A stretch of DNA of 64,000 nucleotides, taken from NCBI RefSeq assembly GCF_018139565.1, contig NZ_JAGSPK010000005.1, positions 285,563-349,562 on the forward strand. Direction: 5' to 3'. The notes under the pieces were generated by a model. It was not told the DNA's origin. It made no database searches and was given only the letters and a program-made list of their open reading frames with translations. Positions 26,601-37,075 of this stretch are shown here, piece after piece; positions within the stretch are counted from its first letter, which is position 1; each line of letters begins with the position of its first letter. This DNA is from Cognatundibacterium rivi. GTDB lineage: Bacteria > Pseudomonadota > Gammaproteobacteria > Burkholderiales > Burkholderiaceae_D. The translations under genes were made by a program, and so were the position numbers.

Positions 26601-28109
26601 GTGGACTTTAGCATAAAAACAATCGACGCAAAAAGTGCCTCAACTGCCTACAAGGCGGTGAAGACTGCCTGTATCGTCGTCGGCGTATTCGAAAATAAAA
26701 AACTGTCTGCCGCAGCTGCAAATCTGGACAAGCAAGGCGTTATCGCCTCAGCATTGAAATCCGGTGATATCAGCGGCAAACCGGGTTCCTCATTATTGCT
26801 CCGCAACGTTGCAGACACGGCAGCGGAACGGGTTTTACTTGTTGGTCTTGGTGACGCTGCTGATACTGTCGCAGAAAAAGCGTTTCAGCAAGCTGTGCAA
26901 GCTGCGGCTCGCAGTTTAGCAAATCTTGGTGCAAATGATGTCGTTATTGCGCTGCCGGAAGTAAAAGATCGTGATATTTCATGGTCTGTGCGCACAACCG
27001 TTCTGGCTTTCCGCGAAAGTACTTTCCGTACTGATGGATTAAAAAGCAAAAAAGACACGGCAACTACCGGCGTCAAAAAAATCGCGATTGCTGTCAATGC
27101 CACACAAGCTGCAGCAGCTAAAACCGCTTTATTGCAAAGCGAGGCAATGGCGAATGGCATGGATCTGACCAAAGAACTGGGTAATCTTCCGCCAAACATC
27201 TGCACACCAACTTATCTGGCGACCACTGCCAGAAAAATTGCGACCGATTATAAAATGGTTGCAGAAATACTGGATCGCAAACAGATTCAAGCGCTCAAAA
27301 TGGGCAGCTTCCTGTCAGTCACCAACGGCACAGTCGAGCCACCTAAATTTATTGTACTGAAACACAATGGCGGTAAAGCCAAAGACGCTCCAGTGGTATT
27401 AGTAGGTAAAGGCATCACATTTGACTCTGGCGGTATTTCCCTGAAACCCGGCGCTGGCATGGATGAAATGAAATACGATATGGGCGGCTCTGCGTCAGTA
27501 CTCGGTACGATGCGTGCTATCGGTGAAATGAACCTGAAACTGAACGTCGTCGCCATTATCCCAACCTGCGAAAACATGCCTTCCGGTAGTGCCACCCGTC
27601 CTGGTGACATCGTCACATCGATGTCCGGTCAGACAATTGAAATACTGAATACGGATGCCGAAGGTCGCCTGATTTTATGTGATGCACTGACTTACGCTGA
27701 GCGTTTCAAACCAGCCGCTGTCATTGACGTAGCCACACTGACTGGCGCTTGTGTTACTGCGCTTGGCCACCATAATTCCGGCTTATTCACACGTCATGAT
27801 GATGCGCATGACAAGCTGGCAGCAGAATTGCTGGCAGCCGGTAAGCAAACCGGAGACACTGCATGGCGTATGCCGATTGAAGAAGCCTATAACGAGCAAC
27901 TGAAATCGAACTTTGCCGATATGGCCAATATCGGTGGCCCGGCTGGCGGCAGTATTACAGCAGCCTGCTTCCTTGAGCGCTTCACCCGCAAATATACCTG
28001 GGCGCATCTGGACATCGCAGGTACGGCATGGAAATCCGGCGCGGCGAAAGGTTCAACCGGACGTCCTGTGCCCTTACTCACTACGTTCCTGATCAACCGC
28101 GCAGCCTGA
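26601..28109 (+). CDS. pepA: Leucyl aminopeptidase
   Basis: M17 family dinuclear-metal aminopeptidase of 502 residues that removes N-terminal residues from peptides. The catalytic C-terminal domain shows the metal and substrate residues in [28 protein letters not shown] and the family signature [18 protein letters not shown]. The N-terminal macro-like domain (about residues 1-165) is the usual hexamer/DNA-binding part. It starts with GTG at 26601, 10 bases after GAGGAG. Confidence 0.95.
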   Translation: MDFSIKTIDAKSASTAYKAVKTACIVVGVFENKKLSAAAANLDKQGVIASALKSGDISGKPGSSLLLRNVADTAAERVLLVGLGDAADTVAEKAFQQAVQAAARSLANLGANDVVIALPEVKDRDISWSVRTTVLAFRESTFRTDGLKSKKDTATTGVKKIAIAVNATQAAAAKTALLQSEAMANGMDLTKELGNLPPNICTPTYLATTARKIATDYKMVAEILDRKQIQALKMGSFLSVTNGTVEPPKFIVLKHNGGKAKDAPVVLVGKGITFDSGGISLKPGAGMDEMKYDMGGSASVLGTMRAIGEMNLKLNVVAIIPTCENMPSGSATRPGDIVTSMSGQTIEILNTDAEGRLILCDALTYAERFKPAAVIDVATLTGACVTALGHHNSGLFTRHDDAHDKLAAELLAAGKQTGDTAWRMPIEEAYNEQLKSNFADMANIGGPAGGSITAACFLERFTRKYTWAHLDIAGTAWKSGAAKGSTGRPVPLLTTFLINRAA

Positions 28110-28154
28110 TGAGATAATCACTCACTGTTTGCGTTACGCTTGAAATACGGACAG

Positions 28155-28197
28155 GCCGTGCTCTGAATACCATCCAGAGTACGGCTTTCTTTTTTAT
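28155..28197 (+). terminator. Rho-independent terminator of pepA
   Basis: GCCGTGCTCTG at 28155-28165 pairs with CAGAGTACGGC at 28175-28185 with one G-T wobble, followed by a T-rich tail. Confidence 0.85.
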
Positions 28198-28211
28198 TTA
28201 TATAAAGTGCC

Positions 28212-28976
28212 ATGAAACTAACTACCTGGAATGTGAATTCCCTGAAAGTCAGATTGCCTCAAGTCTTGCAATGGCTGGAGACCAATCCTGTCGATGTACT
28301 GTGCATACAGGAAACCAAACTGACAGACGATAAGTTTCCGCAGGCAGAAATTGAGGCTGCCGGTTATCACGTCGCTTTTACAGGACAAAAGACGTATAAC
28401 GGCGTGGCAATTTTATCCAGGCATCCGATGTCGGATATACAAAAAAACAATCCTCAGTTTGAAGACGAACAGCAAAGAATCATTGCCGCGACAATACAAG
28501 GTATGCGTATTATTTGCGCCTACGTGCCGAATGGTCAGGCATTGGATTCGGATAAATTTCAGTACAAACTGCAGTGGCTGGCGTCACTGAAAAACTGGGT
28601 AGGTGAAGAATTGCAGCGTTATCCTGAACTCGCTTTACTCGGTGATTACAATATCGCCCCGGAAGATCGTGACGTGCATGACCCGGCGGCATGGGAGGGC
28701 ATGAATCTGGTCTCACCGGAAGAACGTGCGGCACTACAAGCCTTGCTGGACTTAGGGCTAACGGATAGTTTCAGACAATTTGATCAACCTGAAAAATCAT
28801 ACAGCTGGTGGGACTATCGTGCGCTGGGATTCAGACTGAACAAAGGTCTGCGCATCGACCATATTTTGTTATCAAAACCTCTGGCTATGCGTTGTACTGC
28901 ATGTGCCATCGACAGAATTCCACGTAAATGGGAGCAACCATCCGATCATGCGCCAGTGGTCGCTACCCTTAGTTAA
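28212..28976 (+). CDS. xthA: Exodeoxyribonuclease III
   Basis: AP endonuclease and 3'-5' exonuclease of base-excision repair, 254 residues of the EEP nuclease fold. Catalytic motifs in order: TWNVNSL, CIQETKLTD (metal Glu), GDYNIAPEDRDVHDP, SYSWWDYR, RIDHIL and the final SDHAPV with the catalytic His. It begins 14 bases after the pepA terminator and should have its own weak promoter or depend on readthrough. Confidence 0.95.
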   Translation: MKLTTWNVNSLKVRLPQVLQWLETNPVDVLCIQETKLTDDKFPQAEIEAAGYHVAFTGQKTYNGVAILSRHPMSDIQKNNPQFEDEQQRIIAATIQGMRIICAYVPNGQALDSDKFQYKLQWLASLKNWVGEELQRYPELALLGDYNIAPEDRDVHDPAAWEGMNLVSPEERAALQALLDLGLTDSFRQFDQPEKSYSWWDYRALGFRLNKGLRIDHILLSKPLAMRCTACAIDRIPRKWEQPSDHAPVVATLS

Positions 28977-29013
28977 TTCAGATCAGTGAAGCTTAAGCAT
29001 CATTAAGAACGAT

Positions 29014-30888
29014 TTATTCGTCGTAATCGAGCTTTGGGGTACGGGAATATGCAGCCCCTTTAGTCACCAATGCAGGGCGCACGGCAGCGTGGCCCTGTTC
29101 CATACGAAACGCGGACATCGCCGTTTTCAACAGATTTGCCTGCTCCTCAAGAGATCCGGCTGCTGCCGCAGCCTGTTCAACCAGTGCCGCATTTTGTTGC
29201 GTCGCTTCATCCATGTTCGCCAGAGCCAGATTGACTTGCTGAATGCCATCACTTTGCTCGGCAGATGCTGACGTAATCTCAGAAATAATCGCTGCAACCT
29301 GATCAACAGCAGAGACTATCCTGATCATCGATTCACCTGCTTTATCCACCAGTTCCGAGCCCTCGGTAACTTTACTGACTGAATCGTCAATCAGGTTTTT
29401 TATCTCCTGCGCTGCTGCTGCGCTACGTTGTGCAAGCGTACGGACTTCGCTGGCGACAACGGCAAATCCACGCCCCTGTTCTCCCGCACGAGCGGCTTCC
29501 ACCGCTGCATTCAGTGCCAGAATATTCGTTTGGAACGCAATCCCTTCAATCACACTGATAATATCGACAATCTTGCGGGAGCTGTCAGAAATTCCTTGCA
29601 TGGTAGTGACGACACGACTGACGACTTCACCCCCTTGCGTTGCGACATCGGATGCATTCACCGCCATGCGGTTAGCTTCCCGCGCATTGTCGGCGTTATT
29701 TTTGACTGCGGCGGTTAACTCTTCCATGCTTGCGGAAGTTTCTTCGAGTGAGGATGCCTGTTGCTCAGTGCGCCCGGATAAATCCATGTTTCCAGTCGCT
29801 ATCTCAGTCGCGCCGACAGTAATCGATTCGGTCGCCTTACGGACATCCACCACCATGACGCGCAATTGCTCAAGAAAGCGATTAAAAGCATCCGCCGTTT
29901 GCGCCACTTCATCCTCCCCTTCGACCTCAATTTTGCGACTCAGATCGCCGCCCCCTGCGGCAATATCCGACATTGCGTCACGCACGCGTTGCAAACCAGA
30001 CATCATGCGACCAACCAGCCATGCGGATAGCGGCAGCATCACGCCCAACAACACGGCAAGAACCCCCGCCGCAATCATCAACAACTGATCTAATGAAGCA
30101 AGCGCTTTGTTCTTATCCACCACCAGCGCGAGGTACATATCGGAACCACTGATAGGCTGTAAGAACAAAAAGTTCGTTTTACCGGCAATCTCGACCTGCG
30201 TTGGATCAGTTCTCTTCGCCAGGCTGCTCAAATTATCCAGATTCAGTTCGGCAGCAATATCTTTCGCTGGCTTTAATACTTTTGTCTGGTCAGCATGTGC
30301 CAGAACCTGCCCTGACTTGTCCAGTAAAAACGCATAGCCGTCACCCGCTAGTTTGATAGTCAGAATCTGCTCAACAATTTTTGTCAGAAAAACGTCTGCG
30401 GCAACAACGCCAGCCTCGCCACCATTCACAGGTGCCGCAAATGAAATCATTAAGCCAGGAGGATTGACGCCCATATAAGCGGACGTAACAATCGGTTTTT
30501 TTGCCTCCATTGCCGCTTTGTACCATGGGCGCACCGTTGGATCGTAGCCAGCCGGAGGAGGATTCGCAGGGAAATTCGTAAATGTCTTATCTGGCTGACC
30601 AAGATAGACGCTTAAAAAGTTACCGCCACGGCTCACCATTTTCAAACTGGCCTGTAAGTCGTTACCTTCCGCCAGGCCTTTAGATAAACTATCGACCAGA
30701 GAGGTATTGACCTGAATCCAGTTACTCAGGACACCGTTGTAGCTGGAGGCGACGCTACGAATTTCATTACTCAGATCGTTCTCGATTTGAGCCTTCATCC
30801 TGAGGTAGCTGCCGATGGTCAGCACCGCTGTACACAGCGTTACAAGCAAGGCAATGACGACAATCAGTCTGGTTTTAAGTGACTTCAT
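29014..30888 (-). CDS. Methyl-accepting chemotaxis protein with Cache sensor
   Basis: Transmembrane chemoreceptor of 624 residues from the ATG at 30888 (GGAG eight bases upstream; ATGs at 30906 and 30912 are upstream alternatives). Order: TM1 about residues 5-25, a periplasmic dCache-like domain of about 250 residues with TVRPWYKAA and the second-half [19 protein letters not shown]2 near 275-300, HAMP, then a signalling domain. The hairpin tip, [20 protein letters not shown] followed by [20 protein letters not shown], is perfectly conserved. There is no NWETF-like CheR/CheB tail. The ligand is unknown; Cache receptors commonly bind amino or organic acids. The gene stands alone with no che genes nearby. 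Confidence 0.93.
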   Translation of the reverse strand: MKSLKTRLIVVIALLVTLCTAVLTIGSYLRMKAQIENDLSNEIRSVASSYNGVLSNWIQVNTSLVDSLSKGLAEGNDLQASLKMVSRGGNFLSVYLGQPDKTFTNFPANPPPAGYDPTVRPWYKAAMEAKKPIVTSAYMGVNPPGLMISFAAPVNGGEAGVVAADVFLTKIVEQILTIKLAGDGYAFLLDKSGQVLAHADQTKVLKPAKDIAAELNLDNLSSLAKRTDPTQVEIAGKTNFLFLQPISGSDMYLALVVDKNKALASLDQLLMIAAGVLAVLLGVMLPLSAWLVGRMMSGLQRVRDAMSDIAAGGGDLSRKIEVEGEDEVAQTADAFNRFLEQLRVMVVDVRKATESITVGATEIATGNMDLSGRTEQQASSLEETSASMEELTAAVKNNADNAREANRMAVNASDVATQGGEVVSRVVTTMQGISDSSRKIVDIISVIEGIAFQTNILALNAAVEAARAGEQGRGFAVVASEVRTLAQRSAAAAQEIKNLIDDSVSKVTEGSELVDKAGESMIRIVSAVDQVAAIISEITSASAEQSDGIQQVNLALANMDEATQQNAALVEQAAAAAGSLEEQANLLKTAMSAFRMEQGHAAVRPALVTKGAAYSRTPKLDYDE

Positions 30889-31103
30889 CTGACGTACTCC
30901 ATTCATGATCAAACAAGAAACAGTATTTCGGACAGCAAGCGGAGTGGATGAATCCGCCTCATAGCGTGATTAATACTACTCTTCAAGTATTAAAACGATG
31001 AGAATTTTCCAGAAGAAACTGTTGTTCGTATTGTCAAAGAATGTTAAGACTCAGGATAGGTAAAAAAAACCATCCATCGCAAAACTACTTACCCACTTAT
31101 TTT

Positions 31104-31625
31104 ATGAATATTACGTCAACTGACAGACTGGTCATCAGACTATTTGACACAAACGATGCAGCCTTTGTGCTGGAATTGCTCAACGATCCGAGCTGGATCA
31201 AAAATATTGGCGATCGGGGCATCCGTAATCTCGATCAGGCCAGCGACTGGATATTAACGAAACCACTGGAAAGCCAGTCCAGATGCGGTTTTAGTTTTTA
31301 TGTAGTAACACTTAAAGATTCGGGTGTCGCAATAGGCATCTGCGGCCTGATCAAACGCGAGACGCTGAAAGATGTGGATATCGGCTATGCATTTTTACCT
31401 CGTTACAGCGGACAGGGCTATGCCATCGAAGCGGCAAAAGCGACGATGAGACATGCTGAGCGGGATTTAGGCTTGAAAAAACTGGCTGCGATTACATCGC
31501 CAGACAATATCAAATCAAATAGTTTGCTCAAAAAAATGGGATTTGTTTTAGAAAAAGTGCTGGTACTTCCGGGGGAGGAACGAGAAACAAATTTATATGC
31601 TTATCGCTTCCCCGCTTTGGAATAA
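31104..31625 (+). CDS. GNAT-family N-acetyltransferase (RimJ/RimL-like)
   Basis: Acetyl-CoA-dependent acetyltransferase of 173 residues. TDRLVIRLFDTNDAAFVLEL is the typical RimJ/RimL opening, and VDIGYAFLPRYSGQGYAIEA contains the Q/RxxGxG/A-like acetyl-CoA loop (SGQGYA). The C-terminal part SLLKKMGFVLEK is also characteristic. The chosen ATG at 31104 aligns with the family start but lacks a clear ribosome site; an ATG at 31041 would add 21 residues. The substrate cannot be predicted. Confidence 0.82.
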   Translation: MNITSTDRLVIRLFDTNDAAFVLELLNDPSWIKNIGDRGIRNLDQASDWILTKPLESQSRCGFSFYVVTLKDSGVAIGICGLIKRETLKDVDIGYAFLPRYSGQGYAIEAAKATMRHAERDLGLKKLAAITSPDNIKSNSLLKKMGFVLEKVLVLPGEERETNLYAYRFPALE

Positions 31626-31644
31626 CGACGTATTGACTTGCGGA

Positions 31645-32115
31645 TTACAAAAAGCGATCCAGAATTTTCCGGCTGAGTTTATCCACACTGAACATATCGC
31701 GAATTAAAAACTGGATGCCATGATTATCGGTAATCAGCAACGATGTGCTACCGATACGGCGAATATCTTCGTCGCCTTTCAACACAAATGCTGTATCACC
31801 GCGGTCAGTACGAACCGTCCAGGTACACGGTAACGCAAAGCTGGAGACATCCAGAATCTGTTGAATTTCTGGCATAAATTCACGCCCTTCAAGCTCTTCG
31901 AGCACCAGCGTTCTCGTGGTATCGGACAAATCGGATAACTGGTCTATCCACGCGACCTCGCGCCCATCCCCCATCACCATAGAAATGCTCATTAATGGTG
32001 ACTGAATCGGAAATGCCCTTACTGGACTGACATCTTCAAATACCTCACCGTCGCTGCTGGTCAGGATGAGTTTTCCAAAAGTGTTGCGTTGTAACTCGAA
32101 TTTACTCGTAGCCAT
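31645..32115 (-). CDS. DUF1854 protein associated with cyanophycin metabolism
   Basis: A 156-residue soluble protein of the DUF1854 family. Recognisable parts are DVSPVRAFPIQSP near residue 28, GREVAWIDQLSDLSD and LEELEGREFMPEIQQI. Known family members sit beside an ABC transporter and cyanophycin synthetase genes in Burkholderiales, exactly the arrangement here. No enzymatic motif is visible. It starts five bases after the ABC transporter stop, inside its GAGGAAGAATAA end, so the two are surely co-expressed. Function is unknown. Confidence 0.9.
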   Translation of the reverse strand: MATSKFELQRNTFGKLILTSSDGEVFEDVSPVRAFPIQSPLMSISMVMGDGREVAWIDQLSDLSDTTRTLVLEELEGREFMPEIQQILDVSSFALPCTWTVRTDRGDTAFVLKGDEDIRRIGSTSLLITDNHGIQFLIRDMFSVDKLSRKILDRFL

Positions 32116-32120
32116 GCTGA

Positions 32121-34379
32121 TTATTCTTCCTCAACCAATTCTGCGTTTCTGGCCTGCGCCTGATACAAATCGTAGTAAGCCCCCTGCTTCGCCATTAATT
32201 CATCATGACTGCCGACTTCAACGACCTGTCCGCGATCCAGTACAACCAACCGGTCTGCTTTATGCAGAGTGGACAAACGATGAGCAATCGCGATGGTGGT
32301 GCGCCCCTGCACCAGATTATCAAGCGCTTTTTGTATTTCTTTTTCTGTTTGCGAATCAACGGACGATGTCGCTTCGTCCATAATCAATATCCGAGGATCA
32401 ATCAGCAGCGCACGCGCGATCGAAATCCGTTGCCGCTCGCCGCCTGATAAACCCTGGCCACGTTCACCAACCATGGAATCGTATCCTTGTGGCAAACGCA
32501 ATATAAATTCATGTGCATGAGCCGCTCTTGCGGCAGCGATAATTTCATCTCTCGTCGCATGCGGTTTGCCGTAAGCAATATTCTCTGCAATCGTGCCGAA
32601 GAACAAGAAAGGCTCTTGCAACACAAGGCCGATATTGCGACGATAATCCGATACTGCAAAAGACCGGATATCGACGCCATCGAGCAAAATTGCGCCTTCG
32701 GAAACATCGTAAAACCTGCAAATCAGATTCACCAGCGTGCTCTTGCCTGAGCCACTGTGACCGACCAGTCCTATCATTTCCCCCGGTTTAATCGTTAAAC
32801 TGATGCCGCGGTTAACGGCACGATTGCCGTAGCGGAAACCGACTTCTCTTAACTCGATCTGCCCCTTGATTTCCTTCACTTTGACTGGTTGCTGCGGGTC
32901 AGGTACGCTAGATACATGGTCCAGAATGTCAAAAATACGCTTGGCTGCAGATGCTGATTTCTGCGTCACCGACACGATGCGGCTCATAGAATCAATACGC
33001 CCATAGAAGTTACTGATGAAAGCCACCGCTGCAACCAGCGCACCGACCGTAATTTCTTCATGGGCGACCTGCCAGATACCGAAAGCCCAGACCACCAGAA
33101 TCCCCAGATCGGTCAGGAAAGAAACCGTTGGCGAGAACAGTGACCAGACTTTATTCAGACGGTCATTCACCGCCAGATTATGTTTATTCGCCTCGCGGAA
33201 ACGACTCGCTTCACGCTGCTCCTGCGCAAAAGCCTTCACCACGCGAATACCAGGTATGGTATCGGCCAGCACATTGGTCACCTCGCCCCAGACCCGATCT
33301 ATCTTCTCGAAGCCGGTACGCAATTTATCCCGCACCAGATGGATCATCCAGGCGATAAACGGCAATGGCAATAAAGTCACCAGCGCCAGCTTGGTATTAA
33401 TCTGTAACAGCGCGACTGCGGTCATGAAGAACATCAGCACATCGGTCGCAAAATCGAGTAAATGCAGAGACAGATATACACAGATACGATCACTCTCGCT
33501 ACCAATACGCGACATCAGGTCGCCGGTGCGTTTGCCACCAAAGTATTCGAGCGATAATTTCAACAAATGCTCATAGGTGGCAGTACGCAGATCAGCGCCG
33601 ATGCGCTCAGATACCAGCGCAAGGATGTAAGTCTTGCCCCAGCTCAGCAGCCAGGCAACGACTGCCGATCCCAGCAAGCCGCCGATATACAGGTACACCA
33701 GTTGAGGATCGACAAATTCCTTGTGCTGAAACGGAATCAGTACTTCATCGGTGAGCGGCTTGGTCAGGTAACGCGGAATCATGTGCGCAGCAGTTCCCAG
33801 CAGCATCAATGCGAAACCAATGAATAACTGCACACGATAAGGATGAGCGAAGCGCCAGAGACGCAGCAAGGTCCAGGTTGAAGGAGGGGTATAAACCACC
33901 TTAGTACAGACCGGGCACTCTTCCTGATCCGGCTCCAACACCGCTTTACAGCTCGGGCAAATGTTCTGTTCCGCCCGGATCACAGGCTGCCCCGTCAGAA
34001 CGCTTTGCAATTGTTCATTGAAATGATCCAGCAGCCGGATCGCATGCAGATTCTGTCCCAGCGTAAAGCGCCAGCTTGCCAGCAAACCCTGCCCATCCGT
34101 CAGCTTTAAATGCCCTACTCCGGCGTGATCATGATGCGTGAGAGAAAGGCCGGGTCTGTAATCCCAGCTTTGCCAGGTCGTCCCGCCTGCCGGAAGTGTA
34201 CGAATACCTTTATCGGTAACGACAATCAGACCTTTCACAAAGTGCAGCTTATTGTCGAGGTCAACCTCAAAAGCACTTAAAACGTTTTCACTTTCAGTCA
34301 TTTGCTTGCTCAGCTCATTTTGCCATTGCGGGGAAATCGACAAAACTGACTGCTCGGAACTGATTTTTGTTGTGGTCAT
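32121..34379 (-). CDS. Cyanophycin-associated ABC transporter with zinc-ribbon N-domain
   Basis: A 752-residue half-transporter of the exporter type. Residues about 30-130 form a soluble domain, followed by a four-cysteine zinc ribbon (C141, C144, C155, C158 in CPSCKAVLEPDQEECPVC). A six-helix ABC membrane domain (about 175-470) and a nucleotide-binding domain follow, with Walker A GHSGSGKST, signature LSGGERQR, Walker B ILIMDEATS and the H-loop in AIAHRLS. All catalytic residues are intact. It is divergent from cphA' and coupled to DUF1854. The substrate is unknown; cargo related to cyanophycin or its amino-acid building blocks is only suggested by context. Confidence 0.92.
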   Translation of the reverse strand: MTTTKISSEQSVLSISPQWQNELSKQMTESENVLSAFEVDLDNKLHFVKGLIVVTDKGIRTLPAGGTTWQSWDYRPGLSLTHHDHAGVGHLKLTDGQGLLASWRFTLGQNLHAIRLLDHFNEQLQSVLTGQPVIRAEQNICPSCKAVLEPDQEECPVCTKVVYTPPSTWTLLRLWRFAHPYRVQLFIGFALMLLGTAAHMIPRYLTKPLTDEVLIPFQHKEFVDPQLVYLYIGGLLGSAVVAWLLSWGKTYILALVSERIGADLRTATYEHLLKLSLEYFGGKRTGDLMSRIGSESDRICVYLSLHLLDFATDVLMFFMTAVALLQINTKLALVTLLPLPFIAWMIHLVRDKLRTGFEKIDRVWGEVTNVLADTIPGIRVVKAFAQEQREASRFREANKHNLAVNDRLNKVWSLFSPTVSFLTDLGILVVWAFGIWQVAHEEITVGALVAAVAFISNFYGRIDSMSRIVSVTQKSASAAKRIFDILDHVSSVPDPQQPVKVKEIKGQIELREVGFRYGNRAVNRGISLTIKPGEMIGLVGHSGSGKSTLVNLICRFYDVSEGAILLDGVDIRSFAVSDYRRNIGLVLQEPFLFFGTIAENIAYGKPHATRDEIIAAARAAHAHEFILRLPQGYDSMVGERGQGLSGGERQRISIARALLIDPRILIMDEATSSVDSQTEKEIQKALDNLVQGRTTIAIAHRLSTLHKADRLVVLDRGQVVEVGSHDELMAKQGAYYDLYQAQARNAELVEEE

Positions 34380-34746
34380 TGTGAAGCAAACTCCGGCTCA
34401 AGAGCGTGTCCTGTAAGATAAAACAAGGACTGAATTTTTGAAAAAAACGATTACTTGAATCCGTTAGAGGCGCAAGCCGTATCACGGAAGCAGCAATTTA
34501 CGGTATTCTATCGAAAGAAGAATAATCAGATGAAACTGATCAAGAGGATTAATGCTGTTTGCGCTAAAGCGCAAGTATATCAGTAAGACCGTCTTTCTAT
34601 TCTGCTTTGTAATGAATAAATGAATGCCGGCAAATTTCAGCAGGCGCATTTGTTTAAACTCAGCAAAAATTTTTCCTAATAAGAGAAAATGCTCTAAATT
34701 TGACAAGATCAGGTCTGTTGTTCCCGATCTATAAGAAATTACTTAC
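34380..34746. other. Gene-free AT-rich divergent promoter region
   Basis: A 367-bp stretch between the divergent ABC transporter and cphA' genes. No convincing coding frame is present; the 74-codon minus-strand frame has no family features. One small hairpin, TTGCGC/GCGCAA at 34559-34574, is visible without a T run. Promoters for both directions are expected here but no good -35/-10 pair stood out. Confidence 0.6.
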
Positions 34747-36924
34747 ATGACGACAAAGAAGAAAGACATCAGCATTCTCCGTGTAAATCATTTGCGCGGA
34801 CCGAATATCTGGACTTACCGGCCAGTCATCGAAACCTGGCTTGATATCGGAGCACTCGAAGACACACCTTCGAATATGTTGCCGGGTTTGTACGATCGTT
34901 TAATAACATGGCTCCCCGGTTTAATTGAGCATCGCTGCGGTGTCGGTGAGCGCGGTGGATTTCTGGAGCGTCTGCGTGAAGGTACCTGGTCTGGTCACAT
35001 CCTTGAGCATGTCGTACTGGAATTGCAAAATCTCGCAGGAATGCGCACCGGCTTCGGGCAAACCCGTTCAACGGGCGTTACCGGCGTCTACAAAATGGCA
35101 TTCCGTACCCGCGAAGAACAAGTCGGTCGCACGGCACTGACGATCGCGCGTGATTTACTGATGGCCGCTATAGAAGATCAGCCATTTGATCTCGAAACAC
35201 AGTTAGGTATTTTGCGTGACATGGTTGACGCGCGCTGTCTCGGCCCAAGCACGGCCAGCATCGTTGACGCCGCAACCAATCGGGGTATTCCGTCGTTGCG
35301 CCTGACCGATGGCAATCTGGTACAACTCGGGCACGGTGCCGCACAACGCCGCATCTGGACAGCAGAAACTGACCGTACCAGCGCCATCGCCGAAAGTATC
35401 GCCTCTGATAAAGATCTGACGAAAACATTATTAAAGGCCTGCGGCGTCCCCGTTCCTGAAGGATGCATCGTCCGCAGTGCTGAAGAAGCATGGGAAGAAG
35501 CGCAGGATATCGGTCTGCCGGTCGTCGTGAAACCGTATGACGGCAATCACGGTCGCGGTGTGTCGTTGAATCTGATGACGCAAGCTGACGTGGAAGCGGC
35601 CTATCATCTCGCTGCACGCAAGGGCGACAGCAAAAGCGTGATTGTTGAGCGTTTCATTGCTGGCGACGAACATCGCGTCTTAGTCGTAGGCAATAAAGTC
35701 GTTGCCGCAGGTAAGGGCGAATCACTCTGGATCAAAGGTGACGGAAAATCCACGGTTCAGCAACTGGTAGATACTCAGATCAATACGGATCCACGCCGTG
35801 GAACAACTGAAGAATTCCCTCTGAATATCATCCAACCCGCGGTTGCTGCGGAAGTGATACTTGAACTCAAGCGTCAGGGTATGGATGCCAATTCCGTGCC
35901 TCAGGAAAATCAAAAAGTATTAATTCAGCTCAACGGCAACGTCGCACTGGATGTGACTGACATCATTCATCCCGATGTTGCTTATGCAGCGACACTCGCA
36001 GCACGCATCGTTGGACTGGACATCGCTGGTGTTGATCTGGTCACCGAAGATATCAGCCGCCCTCTGACAGAACAACGTGGCGCGATTATTGAAGTCAATG
36101 CCAGCCCGGGTTTGCTGGCACACATCAAACCAGCAAACGGTGAAGGGCGTGATGTCGGCAAGGCGATTGTCGATCACCTGTTTGCAGAAGAAGAAACCGG
36201 TCGCATACAAATTGTCGGTGTCGCTGGCACACGCAATACCGATCTGATTTCGAGACTGATAGGCGGCTTACTGAACATCGCAGGCAAGGAAACTGGTGTC
36301 GCCAGTCGTCAGGGTTTATACCTGAACAAACGTCTGGTGACCGACGGCAATTGCGCAAATTGGGAAGCGGGTCAACGTTTGCTGATTAATCGTTCAGTTG
36401 AAGCTGCTGTGTTTGAAACCAATGCCCGTGCGCTGCTGACGGATGGACTCGCTTACGATAAGTGCAGCGTCGGCATCGTCACTGATTTTGATGGTCACGA
36501 AGACCTCAGTGAGTTTTATATCACTGATGCCGAGCAGATGCGCAAAATTATGCGCACGCAAGTTGATGTCGTGCTGCGCACCGGTACAGCGGTTCTGAAT
36601 GCCGCAATACCAGCGGTAGCCGAGCTGGCCGAATTATGTGATGGCAAAGTAATTTTCTATGCACTCGATGAACATCTGGACACCCTCAAAGCACATCGTG
36701 CAGCGGGCGAACGTGTCGTTTTCATACGAGACAATAATATTGTCCTGGCAAGTGGTGCAGAAGAAACTGCTCTGCTGCCATTGTCATCGCTGAAACCGAC
36801 CAAAGCAGCGCAGCCTGAAAGTATCATGGCCGCAGTTGCCGGGGCCTGGGCGCTGGATGTCAGTCCGGAACTCATTGGTGCCGGGCTCAGAACTTTTGAT
36901 TCCAGCCCGAAAACAGCGTATTGA
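34747..36924 (+). CDS. CphA'-type cyanophycin synthetase paralogue with decayed Mur-ligase site
   Basis: A 725-residue relative of CphA. The N-terminal domain (HLRGPNIWTYRPVIE) and the ATP-grasp domain are well kept, with VVVKPYDGNHGRGVSL and EVNASPGLLAHIKP. The Mur-ligase-like domain has lost its ATP-binding loop: where CphA has GTNGKTTT, this protein reads GTRNTDLIS (about residues 494-502). It is also about 130 residues shorter at the C-terminus. It should therefore be unable to add arginine by the Mur-ligase route but could still use the ATP-grasp site. Cyanobacterial CphA2, which polymerises beta-Asp-Arg dipeptides, has lost the same site. Whether this one is active is unknown. It lies 151 bp before cphA. 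Confidence 0.9.
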   Translation: MTTKKKDISILRVNHLRGPNIWTYRPVIETWLDIGALEDTPSNMLPGLYDRLITWLPGLIEHRCGVGERGGFLERLREGTWSGHILEHVVLELQNLAGMRTGFGQTRSTGVTGVYKMAFRTREEQVGRTALTIARDLLMAAIEDQPFDLETQLGILRDMVDARCLGPSTASIVDAATNRGIPSLRLTDGNLVQLGHGAAQRRIWTAETDRTSAIAESIASDKDLTKTLLKACGVPVPEGCIVRSAEEAWEEAQDIGLPVVVKPYDGNHGRGVSLNLMTQADVEAAYHLAARKGDSKSVIVERFIAGDEHRVLVVGNKVVAAGKGESLWIKGDGKSTVQQLVDTQINTDPRRGTTEEFPLNIIQPAVAAEVILELKRQGMDANSVPQENQKVLIQLNGNVALDVTDIIHPDVAYAATLAARIVGLDIAGVDLVTEDISRPLTEQRGAIIEVNASPGLLAHIKPANGEGRDVGKAIVDHLFAEEETGRIQIVGVAGTRNTDLISRLIGGLLNIAGKETGVASRQGLYLNKRLVTDGNCANWEAGQRLLINRSVEAAVFETNARALLTDGLAYDKCSVGIVTDFDGHEDLSEFYITDAEQMRKIMRTQVDVVLRTGTAVLNAAIPAVAELAELCDGKVIFYALDEHLDTLKAHRAAGERVVFIRDNNIVLASGAEETALLPLSSLKPTKAAQPESIMAAVAGAWALDVSPELIGAGLRTFDSSPKTAY

Positions 36925-37075
36925 AACAGGGATGCTGAACAATCCATCGCTCAATCAATTTCGCTCAATTTGCTTAAATAAAAATCACAGGTAGCAAGCG
37001 GCTTTTAAGGATGAAAATATATCGCATCCGTCAACGCTACCTGATTAACTGCCCCTTTCAACAGGACTAAGTTTT

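Noticed and set aside
34482..34706. 74-codon minus-strand frame in the cphA' upstream region
   Set aside because: AT-rich, no ribosome site, no family features; better explained as promoter sequence.
34700..34735. TTGACA and TATAAG as a promoter for cphA'
   Set aside because: The spacing is 24 bases, too long for a sigma-70 promoter.
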